Positions 25,301 to 32,716 of a stretch of 64,000 bases of DNA are shown one piece after another. The position numbers and the translations under genes were made by a program. The notes beneath the pieces are model-generated. The model had not been told where the DNA came from. It made no database searches and saw nothing but the letters and a program-made list of their open reading frames with translations. This DNA is from Ardenticatenaceae bacterium. GTDB taxonomy: Bacteria > Chloroflexota > Anaerolineae > Promineifilales > Promineifilaceae. The DNA lies in assembly GCA_020634245.1 (NCBI GenBank), contig JACKCC010000009.1, forward strand, positions 372,001 to 436,000, in the 5' to 3' direction. How positions within the stretch are numbered: the first letter of the stretch is position 1; each line of letters begins with the position of its first letter.

Positions 25301-26897
25301 GTCCAGTGCCCGCGATCAGGCGATGGAAGCATCACGCCTGAAATCCGAATTCCTGGCCAACATGAGCCATGAGATTCGTACGCCACTTAATGCCGTCATC
25401 GGCATGACCAGCCTGCTGCTGGATACCCAGCTAGACGAACAACAGCGCGATTTTTCGGAAACCATCCGCAGCAGCGGTGATGTGCTGTTGACATTGATTA
25501 ATGACATTCTGGACTTTTCCAAGATTGAGGCAGGCAAACTGGAGTTGGAGAAACGGCCGTTTGATCTGCGCGATTGTGTCGAAGAAGCGCTGGACGTCGT
25601 CGTTACCAAAGCCGCCGAAAAAGGGCTGGAAATCGCCTACATCATGGAAGAGCAGGTACCACAAAGCATCGTCGGCGACGTGACGCGGCTGCGCCAGATA
25701 TTGATTAATCTGTTAAACAATGCCATTAAATTCACCAATGCGGGTGAAGTTGTACTGATGGTCGCACCCGATGACACCGATGATTCCAGACAGACATCTG
25801 ATTGTAGAGCACTCCGTTTTTCGGTTCAGGATACCGGCATCGGCATCCCCGAAGAACGACGCAACCGGTTATTCCAGTCGTTTAGCCAGGTAGATGCTTC
25901 GACAACCCGAAAATTTGGCGGAACCGGCCTGGGTTTGGCGATCAGTAAACGACTGGTGGAAATGATGCACGGCCGTATATGGGTTGAAAGTAAAGTCGGC
26001 CAGGGATCAACCTTCCACTTCACCATAAAAACCGAACAACGCAGCTTGCGGCGGCGCGTTTACCTGCGGGGTACCCAACCCTTGCTCATGAAAAAGCAGT
26101 TGTTGATTGTGGATGATAATCAAACCAACCGCCTCATCCTGACCAAACAAGCCGAATCCTGGGGCATGCGAGTCTCGACGGCAACCTCAGGCGAAGAAGC
26201 ATTGGACATGCTGCGCATCGGTCAATATTTTGATGCCGCCATCCTGGATATGCACATGCCGCAAATGGATGGCTTGACTTTGGCCAAAGAGATTCGCCAA
26301 CTGCGAAATGAAAAATCATTACCCCTGGTTATGCTGAGTTCCATCGGTGATCGTGAAGGTCTTCGTGAAGAGGCTTATTTTGCCGCTTATTTAACAAAAC
26401 CGCTTAAACCCAAACAACTATTTGCCGTCTTAACCAATTTGTTTGATGAAACGGCCGTAACCACCCTCCCCAACCCTGTTAAACGCGAAATCGATCCCGA
26501 AATGGGCCGCATACACCCCCTGCGTCTCCTGCTGGCCGAAGACAATCTGGTCAATCAGAAAGTCGCCCTGCGCATCCTGGAACGCATGGGTTACCACGCC
26601 GACGTCGCTGCCAACGGCCTGGAAGTATTGGAAGTACTACAGCAGCAGTCCTACGATGTCATTCTGATGGACGTGCAAATGCCCAATATGGATGGCGTCG
26701 AGGCCACACAGCAAATTCGTGAAATCTGGCCGCCAGAACAACAGCCCACCATTATCGCCATGACCGCCAATGCCCTCTCTGGCGACCGTGAAAAATATCT
26801 GGATGCCGGCATGGACGCTTACATCAGCAAACCCGTCCGCATCCAGGAACTCCTAAACGCCCTGGCCAACGCACAGCCCCTTTCTAATAATGAATAG
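22386..26897 (+). CDS. Multi-PAS hybrid sensor histidine kinase with two receiver domains
   Basis: 1503 residues, no membrane helix, so cytoplasmic. Order: an N-terminal PAS-like region (about 30-170), PAS (188-305), PAS (316-430), PAS (436-555), PAS (557-675), GAF (about 697-845), PAS (853-980), HisKA with FLANMSHEIRTPLNAVIG (H995), HATPase (about 1110-1235, FGGTGLGLAISKRLVEMMHG), receiver 1 (D1288 in AILDMHMPQMDG) and receiver 2 (D1429 in ILMDVQMPNMDG). The third PAS carries a Cys-rich loop (CQKFALQPCDQACGLFCG) that could bind a metal or FeS cluster. A 132-bp upstream gap holds an extended -10 (TGCTACAAT near 22316). No Hpt domain or output regulator is encoded nearby. Confidence 0.92.
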   Translation: MSFDPPYLTQEKHIIKDGMATAVSRPSINKYQALFEATPISLWEEDFSQVKQYIDQLRQKGITDFQAYFDEHPEEVYHCIKLIKVIDVNQSTLHLYKASNKTELLQNLDTVFGPEAFHIFKEELVLIGNGETLFETEGVNYTLTGDALDVFVRWSVTPGYEETFSQVIVSILNISARRRAERTMHLQTTALESAANSIVITDSDGIIQWVNPAFAKLTGYSSNEVIGQTPRLLKSGRNDPALYEDLWQTISSGQVWHCEELINKRKDGSLYYEQMTIAPVKNKNGAITHFIAFKEDVTKRKKVDMELREAKDYAEQLFRVVPSAILTVDKNRTITSWNRKAAELLGFTAEEMVGQSCQKFALQPCDQACGLFCGEVKKPINGVECQVKTKDGRILTVVKHADVLRDGNGRVIGGIESFEDITKRKATENSLNTSLSLVQATLESTADGILVVSSQGKITRHNQRFLQMWHIPDELANSDDDDELLGYVLEQLVKPEQFIDKVRELYNHPEQESFDTLTFKDGRIFDRFSKPQWVNDEIVGRVWNFRDVTTQRQAEKNLRLTQFSVDTAPQSIFWIGPKGKILNANEGASNMLGYTLDELRQLTVFDFDPIFPKNQFDSLWIDLRQQQSIIIESEHQTKNGRCYPVEIHLSYMKYEGQEFMFASASDITERKKMETQLRRQLKEEELLGQVTSLTTSSGELNTILAAICDKMAHFYKVPKSAFAFLNYQKTEAEVIVEYREPGQPSSIGSVIPVVNNPSMEFLLQHKTALAIKDAQHDPLMAPVHSIMKELGIVSMLLIPIMIGDEVVGTMGFDATTERNFSEDDITLGIQAAAQISHALQRQQAEQKIQEEHDFAYQVMNNMGQGLIVVKTDWTIEYCNSAFGDLLGYEPEVLIGQSVLELVYAINPKIVNIIYGRWMTGETQDGEFPFKHANGHPVPISMTGVPRWRNGQIDGAIAVITDQTKHKAIEKELSSARDQAMEASRLKSEFLANMSHEIRTPLNAVIGMTSLLLDTQLDEQQRDFSETIRSSGDVLLTLINDILDFSKIEAGKLELEKRPFDLRDCVEEALDVVVTKAAEKGLEIAYIMEEQVPQSIVGDVTRLRQILINLLNNAIKFTNAGEVVLMVAPDDTDDSRQTSDCRALRFSVQDTGIGIPEERRNRLFQSFSQVDASTTRKFGGTGLGLAISKRLVEMMHGRIWVESKVGQGSTFHFTIKTEQRSLRRRVYLRGTQPLLMKKQLLIVDDNQTNRLILTKQAESWGMRVSTATSGEEALDMLRIGQYFDAAILDMHMPQMDGLTLAKEIRQLRNEKSLPLVMLSSIGDREGLREEAYFAAYLTKPLKPKQLFAVLTNLFDETAVTTLPNPVKREIDPEMGRIHPLRLLLAEDNLVNQKVALRILERMGYHADVAANGLEVLEVLQQQSYDVILMDVQMPNMDGVEATQQIREIWPPEQQPTIIAMTANALSGDREKYLDAGMDAYISKPVRIQELLNALANAQPLSNNE

Positions 26898-26905
26898 TGA
26901 GTGTA

Positions 26906-26953
26906 AATGACGAATGATGAATGGCATACATTTGCCATTCATCATTCATCATT
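26906..26953 (+). repeat. Short-word hairpin between the hybrid kinase and sdhA
   Basis: The 21-nt arm 26906-26926 (AATGACGAATGATGAATGGC.) pairs with 26933-26953 at 20 of 21 positions. The right side continues with CATTCTTCATT. A strong hairpin such as this could end or stabilise the kinase mRNA, although no clean T-run follows. Confidence 0.75.
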
Positions 26954-27098
26954 CTTCATTTCCCCCCTTTTCTCCTCATCATATGACATTTGTCAGTGAA
27001 ATTGTGGTTTTTTGCAACTGGCAACCGCTGATAAAGGTCACTTATACTGTGCTTTTGAACACGAATGTGTTATTGACCCACCGACTGAGGAGAAAAGT

Positions 27099-28892
27099 AT
27101 GACAAACCCAGAAACGATTACCCACGATGTCATCATTGTTGGCGCAGGGCTGGCTGGCTCCTGGGCAGCAATGGTGGCAGCGCGGCAGGGGGTGCGGGAC
27201 ATTGGCGTTTTGTCCAAAATCCATCCACTCCGCTCCCACAGCGGCGCGGCTCAAGGCGGTATCGCCGCCTCGCTGAGCAACGTGCGCCCTGTCGCCAACA
27301 CCGGTCCGCGCGGACCGCTGGAAGCTGTCCCGCCCGGTGCGGAACCACCCGACAGTTGGGAACTGCACATGTTCGACACCATCAAGGGGTCGGACTGGTT
27401 GGGTGACCAGGACGCCATCGAAGTGATGGTGCAGGAAGCGCCCGACATCATTTACGAGTATGAGCATATGGGCTGTGTGTTTAGCCGGCTGGCTGACGGC
27501 CGTATCGCCCAGCGCCGTTTCGGCGGCCACAGCGCCCCCCGTGCCAACTACTCCAAGGATTACACCGGCCACGTCCTGCTGCACACCATCCACGAGCAGG
27601 CCCTTAAGCACGGCGTCAAATTCTACAGCGAGTGGTCGCTGCTGGAACTGATCGTCGAGGATAATATTTGCCGGGGCGTGGTGGCTATGGAAATTTTGAC
27701 CGGCAAGGTTCACACCATGCGGGCCAAGGCGGTGATGTTTGGGACGGGGGGATACGGCCGTGCCTTCAAAATCACCTCCAATGCCTACGCCAACACCGGG
27801 GACGGCGTCTCCATTGCCTACAACGCCGGTGTCCCGCTCATGGACATGGAATTCGTCCAGTTCCATCCTACCGGCCTTTACCGTCACGGCATCCTCATGA
27901 GCGAAGCGTGCCGCGGCGAAGGCGGTTACCTGACCAACAAAGACGGTCACCGCTTTATGGAAAAGTACGCTCCCGACAAAATGGAATTGGCCCCGCGCGA
28001 CCTCGTCAGCCGCTCCGAGCAGACGGAAATCAACGAAGGGCGCGGTGTTGGGCCTGACGGCCAGGGCGTTTACCTTGATTTGCGCCATCTTGGCCGCGAG
28101 AAAATCCTGGAGCGCCTGCCTCAGGTGCGCGATTTAGCCATCGAATTTGTCGGCGTCGATCCCATTGATGCCCCTGTGCCCATTCAGCCCACCGCCCACT
28201 ACAGCATGGGCGGCATCCCCACCGACGTGAACGGGCAAGCCATTGCCGACGCCGCAGGCACACCTATCGTCGGTTTATATGCCGCCGGTGAATGCGCCTG
28301 CGTCAGTGTCCACGGGGCCAACCGGCTGGGAACCAACAGCCTGCTGGAAGCCTCCCTGTTTGGCCGCCGCGCCGGTTACGCCATCGCCGATTTCATCAAA
28401 AACGGAGCCGAACTCCAACCCGTCAGCGGCGACCCGGCCGAAGGGCAGCGCCAGCGTATTCGCAAGATGCTGGACAATCCCGGTACGGAATCGGTGGACA
28501 AGATCGCCCAGACGTTGAAGCAGACCATGACCGACAACTGCGGCATTTTCCGCAACGAAGCCCGGTTAAAAGTCGCTTTGCAAGATGTCAAAACGCTGCA
28601 AGCCCGTTTCCAAAATGCACGCACGATGGATAAAGGCAGCCGCTTCAACACCGATTTATTGACCACCATCGAGACGGAACATTTGCTTAACTTCAGCGAA
28701 GTACTGGTCACCGGCGCACTGGCCCGCACCGAAAGCCGCGGCGCCCACTCACGCACCGACTACCCCAAACGGGACGACACCGACTGGCTGAAGCATACCG
28801 TCGCCCACAAAGGGGCAGATGGCCCGGTTCTCAGTTACAAATCGGTCAATATTGACTTTGATCGCTACCCGCCGCAGGAGAGGAAATACTAA
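27099..28892 (+). CDS. sdhA: Succinate dehydrogenase flavoprotein subunit
   Basis: 597 residues from ATG 27099, placed by GAGGAG at 27086-27091. The FAD-binding Rossmann motif VIVGAGLAGSWAA (about 14-26) and the FAD-linking His region LRSHSGAAQGGIAA are clear. Substrate-site sequences FVQFHPTGL, HYSMGGIPTD and RLGTNSLLEASLFGRRAG are present. It oxidises succinate (or reduces fumarate) and passes electrons to SdhB; the complex sits on the inner membrane face. It is the first gene of sdhABCD. TATACT at 27043-27048 may be its -10 element. A short insertion of Pro/Gly-rich sequence (about 67-85, GPRGPLEAVPPGAEPPDSW) follows the FAD loop. Confidence 0.95.
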   Translation: MTNPETITHDVIIVGAGLAGSWAAMVAARQGVRDIGVLSKIHPLRSHSGAAQGGIAASLSNVRPVANTGPRGPLEAVPPGAEPPDSWELHMFDTIKGSDWLGDQDAIEVMVQEAPDIIYEYEHMGCVFSRLADGRIAQRRFGGHSAPRANYSKDYTGHVLLHTIHEQALKHGVKFYSEWSLLELIVEDNICRGVVAMEILTGKVHTMRAKAVMFGTGGYGRAFKITSNAYANTGDGVSIAYNAGVPLMDMEFVQFHPTGLYRHGILMSEACRGEGGYLTNKDGHRFMEKYAPDKMELAPRDLVSRSEQTEINEGRGVGPDGQGVYLDLRHLGREKILERLPQVRDLAIEFVGVDPIDAPVPIQPTAHYSMGGIPTDVNGQAIADAAGTPIVGLYAAGECACVSVHGANRLGTNSLLEASLFGRRAGYAIADFIKNGAELQPVSGDPAEGQRQRIRKMLDNPGTESVDKIAQTLKQTMTDNCGIFRNEARLKVALQDVKTLQARFQNARTMDKGSRFNTDLLTTIETEHLLNFSEVLVTGALARTESRGAHSRTDYPKRDDTDWLKHTVAHKGADGPVLSYKSVNIDFDRYPPQERKY

Positions 28893-28919
28893 TTGACAAT
28901 TGGCAATTAGGAAAACACT

Positions 28920-29687
28920 ATGAGTACAAAAACAACCATTCGCATCCAACGGTTTAACCCTGATAAGGATAAGAAGCCGTATTTTGATGAATTTGTCATT
29001 GAGCCTACGCCTGACACGACGGTGCTGGACGCGCTGCACATGGTTAAAGCCGACCAGGATGGCAGTGTGACCTTCCGCCGTTCTTGCCGCCATGCAATTT
29101 GCGGCAGCTGCGCGATGAATGTCAATGGCAGCAACATGCTGGTGTGCAAAACCCCGCTGCGCAGTGTAACGGACAAGAAAGGGGTGGTGACGATACGGCC
29201 GTTACCCTACTTACCCATCATCAAAGACCTCGTCGTCGACCGGAGCAGCTTCTGGAAACAATACCAGCGCGTCAAACCGTGGCTCATTGCCCCCGACGAC
29301 GTACCGGAACAAGAATTCCGCGTCAGCCCGGAGGAAGTCAAAGCCCTCAACGACGCCGAGACCTGCATCATGTGCGGCGCCTGTTACTCCTCCTGTCAGG
29401 TCATCGCCATGAACAAGGAGTACATCGGGCCGCACGCTCTGCTCAAAGCGTTCCTGCGCGTCCTCGACCCACGCGACACCGCCCCCGCCGAACGGCTGGC
29501 CGATTTAGCCGGTTACGACGGCGTCTACCGCTGCCACACCATCTTCAACTGCATCGATGCCTGCCCTAAAGGCCTCAACCCGACGCAGGCCATCGAAACC
29601 TTGCGCAAGCTGGCTCAGCGCCGCCTGGCCTTTGAAGAAGAACGCAAAGCGCGGCAGCAAACGATTAAGGAGCCAATTTCAGTCTGA
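28920..29687 (+). CDS. sdhB: Succinate dehydrogenase iron-sulfur subunit
   Basis: 255 residues. The three cluster-binding groups are visible: 2Fe-2S (CRHAICGSC with a later C in LVCKT), 4Fe-4S (CIMCGACYSSC) and 3Fe-4S (CHTIFNCIDACPKGLNP). It wires electrons from the SdhA flavin to the quinone site at the membrane anchors. It lies 27 bp after sdhA; the junction holds a small inverted repeat (CTAATTG...CAATTAG) and an AGGA ribosome binding site. Length and motif order are standard for the family. Confidence 0.96.
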   Translation: MSTKTTIRIQRFNPDKDKKPYFDEFVIEPTPDTTVLDALHMVKADQDGSVTFRRSCRHAICGSCAMNVNGSNMLVCKTPLRSVTDKKGVVTIRPLPYLPIIKDLVVDRSSFWKQYQRVKPWLIAPDDVPEQEFRVSPEEVKALNDAETCIMCGACYSSCQVIAMNKEYIGPHALLKAFLRVLDPRDTAPAERLADLAGYDGVYRCHTIFNCIDACPKGLNPTQAIETLRKLAQRRLAFEEERKARQQTIKEPISV

Positions 29688-29695
29688 CTAAACGA

Positions 29696-29720
29696 CGACG
29701 AGACTGGAGACTAGGAGACT
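29696..29720 (+). repeat. Tandem GAGACTGGAGACT words before sdhC
   Basis: GAGACTGGAGACTAGGAGACT repeats one word three times (only one arm, no complementary arm). The last copy supplies the GGAG ribosome binding site (29714-29717) for sdhC. The same word builds the in-frame insertion at 13994. Confidence 0.55.
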
Positions 29721-29725
29721 AAATT

Positions 29726-30073
29726 ATGTACAAATCAACTGGTTTTATCAGCTTCTTCCTGCGCCGGTTTACGGGCGTAATGCTGGTGTTGTACCTGTTC
29801 ACCCACATGTGGGTCATCGGCTCGGTGAATCTTGGGCCGGAAGCATTTAATGCCCGCCTGAATCTGGTGCAGACGCCTTTCTTCAAACTGGCGGAGATTG
29901 CTCTGTTAGCGGCCGTTGTCTACCACGCCTTTGATGGCATCCGGCTGCTCATCGTCCATTACTTCAACGTCACCGACCAGCGCAAGAGCCTTTTTTATGC
30001 CATCTTTGCCATCTCGGCCATTTTGACCATTGCCGGTGGCCTGCCGATTTTGCTCTTCATGTTGGAGGGATAG
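29726..30073 (+). CDS. sdhC: Succinate dehydrogenase cytochrome b556-type membrane anchor
   Basis: 115 residues with three membrane helices (about 15-35, 52-75, 88-110). The conserved His of AAVVYHAFDGIRLL is the likely heme b ligand, and SGFxSxxxRRxTG-like start (STGFISFFLRRFTG) is the SdhC quinone-site signature. It anchors SdhAB and contributes the quinone pocket. Its position between sdhB and sdhD confirms identity. Confidence 0.92.
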   Translation: MYKSTGFISFFLRRFTGVMLVLYLFTHMWVIGSVNLGPEAFNARLNLVQTPFFKLAEIALLAAVVYHAFDGIRLLIVHYFNVTDQRKSLFYAIFAISAILTIAGGLPILLFMLEG

Positions 30074-30150
30074 TTAGTTAGATTGTTGGTTAGTTGGTTA
30101 GCTGGTAACAAACTAACTAACCATCAAACTAACAAACCAACAAACAAGGA
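30074..30150 (+). repeat. Short-word inverted repeat between sdhC and sdhD
   Basis: The left side is tandem TTAGTTGG/TTAGTTAG words, the right side tandem AACTAACAAACC words, so the two halves can pair imperfectly over about 30 nt. The right half ends in CAAGGAG, the sdhD ribosome binding site. Confidence 0.6.
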
Positions 30151-30158
30151 GTTAATTC

Positions 30159-30503
30159 ATGCGTATTTTCCAAATGCAGCGAATCAGCGCCATTGCGCTG
30201 TTGATTTTCATGACAATTCATATGATTGTGGTACATTACCCGCCGTTTCACATCGACTTCAGCCGGATTATCGACCGGCTGGCGCAGCCGTTGTGGAAAG
30301 GCATTGATATTGCCTTCCTCTTCTTCGTCCTGATCCATGCCCTGACCGGAGCATACATGGTCATCACGGATTTAGAGCGGTTTGGCAAAATGCGGCAGGC
30401 GTTGGCCTGGGCCGCGGTGGTGATTGGCGTCGTCGCTTTTTACTATGGCACGGTGACGATTCTCAATTTCCAACCGCCGGTGGCCAGCGCGATGCTGCCT
30501 TAA
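30159..30503 (+). CDS. sdhD: Succinate dehydrogenase hydrophobic membrane anchor
   Basis: 114 residues with three membrane helices (about 8-26, 45-70, 82-105). FVLIHALTGAYMVITD carries a conserved His that could be the second heme ligand. It completes the sdhABCD operon. AAGGAG sits seven bases before ATG. A perfect hairpin follows the stop. Confidence 0.88.
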   Translation: MRIFQMQRISAIALLIFMTIHMIVVHYPPFHIDFSRIIDRLAQPLWKGIDIAFLFFVLIHALTGAYMVITDLERFGKMRQALAWAAVVIGVVAFYYGTVTILNFQPPVASAMLP

Positions 30504-30510
30504 ACAACCC

Positions 30511-30543
30511 ACCCTCCGGGAGGTTTGAAACCTCCCGGAGGGT
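30511..30543 (+). repeat. Perfect CCTCCGGGAGG hairpin after sdhD
   Basis: ACCCTCCGGGAGGTTT (30511-30526) and AAACCTCCCGGAGGGT (30528-30543) are exact reverse complements around one G. Related copies lie at 52271-52299 and 56236-56290. There is no T-run, but the stem is strong enough to mark the operon end. Confidence 0.8.
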
Positions 30544-30561
30544 TCATCGTGGAGATAATGA

Positions 30562-31845
30562 TTGCGTACGATTTATTTTATTGCCAGTTTGGTTTTTCTG
30601 TTTTTGTTGATAGGGTGTAATAAAACAAATGAGGTAATCGAGGCAACGGCCGTTCCCACCCTCTCCACACCAACCATCCAACCAACCAACGAACCAACAA
30701 CCCAACCCACCTCCCTGCCCCCGGCCACCGCCACACCCATCCCAACGGCCGTTGCCACGGCCACGCCTGAACTGGGATTCTACCCTCCACCCGGCCGGGA
30801 GTTTGCAACATTGGAAGATTTTTGGAACGGCCGTGCCGAATGGATACTAGAAATCGAAGACACCGGCCTGCCCATCGGCGAATCCGACACCGTCTACCGG
30901 GGCGGAACCGAGCTGTGGTCTTACCTGCACGCCAGCGACCAATCGGCCGGAGTCGTCGATCAATGCGGCGATCCCGTGGCTTTCCCTGGCTGCACGACCC
31001 GCTGGGTCAGTCATGATGCCGGGCAAAGCTTCACTCTGGAAGAGCCAGTCTGCCTCTTCGCCTGCGAGAGCTGCCCCTGCGAACACCTGCGCGACCAGAT
31101 CGACCAGCAGCAGTACCCGCGCGTTTTCTTCACCGACGACGAAGACTACCTCGTCTATGAATTCGGCGCGTACAATTATCTGCGTACCTCCAGCGATGGC
31201 ATCACCTGGTCCGACAAAGCCCACATCGAGGGCACCTGGATTTGGACCTATCCCTACGGCGGCTGTGCGCCGTACGAACTTATCGGCTTCCATCCTAACA
31301 TCTACAGCAGCCAGGAATGGGATTGTCTGGCCGGCGGCCCGCCTGGCATTTACGTCGAGGGCGACATGCTCTTTGTCTTTGTAGGGCTGGGCAAAGCACC
31401 GGGGCACATGGGCTGCTACAAAGGCAGCCGCTATGAAGGAGCAGCCGGGATGGTTGAATGCGATAATAATCCGCTTTTCAGCGCGACCGAATACGGCCCG
31501 GTTGACTTGCTGGGCGCAGATGCCAACCCTTATTTTGACTTCCGCACGATTTCATCGGCCGACGTTGTGCGCGTGGGCGACCACTATTACATGACCTATG
31601 AAGGCGTGCGCGGCCCCAGCAACCCGACGGTGGTTGATGATCAGTTTGGCCTGGGTCTGGCCCGCAGCCTGACGCTGGAAATTGACGGCCCCTGGGAGAC
31701 CTATCCTGACAACCCCATCATCATGGACTTGCCGGGCAACGTAGGCGTCGGTCACGCCGACATCGTCATCATCGGCGAAGCGACCTATTTGTATACGGCG
31801 ACGGAAGCCGGTACGCGAGGCCGGTACGTGCTGCTAATGCAATAG
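30562..31845 (+). CDS. Lipoprotein with beta-propeller-like (GH43/sialidase-type) domain
   Basis: 427 residues. A lipoprotein signal peptide ends in LLIGC (Cys 19), then a Thr/Pro-rich spacer (about 25-70) leads to a folded domain. Repeats such as RWVSHDAGQSF, YLRTSSDGITWSD and DGPWETYPDNPIIM resemble GH43 or sialidase propeller blades. Cys-rich loops (CLFACESCPCEHL) suggest disulfides outside the cell. Hydrolase activity is not proven. The start is TTG 30562 with GGAG at 30551-30554; ATG 30558 is out of frame. It is the first gene after the sdh hairpin. Confidence 0.7.
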   Translation: MRTIYFIASLVFLFLLIGCNKTNEVIEATAVPTLSTPTIQPTNEPTTQPTSLPPATATPIPTAVATATPELGFYPPPGREFATLEDFWNGRAEWILEIEDTGLPIGESDTVYRGGTELWSYLHASDQSAGVVDQCGDPVAFPGCTTRWVSHDAGQSFTLEEPVCLFACESCPCEHLRDQIDQQQYPRVFFTDDEDYLVYEFGAYNYLRTSSDGITWSDKAHIEGTWIWTYPYGGCAPYELIGFHPNIYSSQEWDCLAGGPPGIYVEGDMLFVFVGLGKAPGHMGCYKGSRYEGAAGMVECDNNPLFSATEYGPVDLLGADANPYFDFRTISSADVVRVGDHYYMTYEGVRGPSNPTVVDDQFGLGLARSLTLEIDGPWETYPDNPIIMDLPGNVGVGHADIVIIGEATYLYTATEAGTRGRYVLLMQ

Positions 31846-32090
31846 TATCGCTGACCGGTATACAACATACTTTTTCCACGCTGCAAGCCAGAACTGAGAA
31901 ACACGGCCGTTTCCCCCTCTCCTCCTATCTCTCCTCCCAAAAACTGACAACCATCTGATTATCATATGGTACCTTCTACCTGTTAAGGAGACGCACCTAT
32001 TCAGCTATACTGCAAGTATTATCTGTTTCAGCAGTACCGGACAGATCAACCCACCGTTATAAAGGGCCACATCTGAAGTCGTACTCCAAT

Positions 32091-32132
32091 TGAACAGGCT
32101 GATAATTACCAGGCGTGATACCGGCCTGTTCA
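32091..32132 (+). promoter_or_regulatory. Leader hairpin before the receiver protein
   Basis: TGAACAGGC (32091-32099) pairs perfectly with GCCTGTTCA (32124-32132), ending 12 bases before ATG 32145. It may control access to the start. The rest of 31846-32090 holds only one octamer copy and a CT-rich run. Confidence 0.45.
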
Positions 32133-32144
32133 TGCTCAAGAATT

Positions 32145-32510
32145 ATGAATACATCTGTTTTGATTGTTGATGACGAAACCGTTACCCGCCACATGCTCAA
32201 AATGTTGCTGGAGCTTTCCGGCTTTGTTATTGACGAAGCCAAAGATGGCCTGGAAGCATTGGAAAAGGTCAAACAGCGCATTCCTGATGCGATGATTCTG
32301 GATGTGATGATGCCCCGGCTGGATGGGATTACCACCTGCGAACGGCTGCGCGCCAACCCGGACACGGCTGATTTGTTTATCATCATGCTGAGCGGTGGGA
32401 ATGACTATGATCGCGGCATGGAAGCAGGCGCCAGTCTGTTTATGGAAAAGCCAATGAACGCTGACCGCTTGATTCATACGCTAAAGTCTCTACCGAGACA
32501 TGAGCTGTAA
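32145..32510 (+). CDS. Single-domain response regulator (receiver only)
   Basis: 121 residues consisting of a receiver domain only: acidic pocket IVDDE, phospho-acceptor D53 in MILDVMMPRLDG, and the conserved K in MEKPMNAD. No output domain exists, so it acts by protein contact or in a phosphorelay. ATG 32145 gives the usual receiver N-terminus; GTG 32115 is in frame but would add ten residues overlapping the leader hairpin. It could accept phosphate from the orphan hybrid kinase encoded at 22386, which is speculation. Confidence 0.85.
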   Translation: MNTSVLIVDDETVTRHMLKMLLELSGFVIDEAKDGLEALEKVKQRIPDAMILDVMMPRLDGITTCERLRANPDTADLFIIMLSGGNDYDRGMEAGASLFMEKPMNADRLIHTLKSLPRHEL

Positions 32511-32716
32511 CTGGCAGTACACGCGCCAAAACCGGGGAAACGGCCGTTTTCTCTCCCCTTTTCCACAACAAAATACCTTAATAAAAAAAGCAAGATGCCA
32601 TTCATAAAATAAAAATGGAATCGTATAGGTATTAATTTCCGACCAAGGAGCCGCCATAAAAGTTTATTTGTACAGGATGAAACACCTCAGTTGTTCTCCG
32701 TCACGAGAAAAACGCA

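Noticed and set aside
27042..28088. 348-codon minus-strand frame
   Set aside because: Antisense to sdhA, whose motifs are unambiguous.
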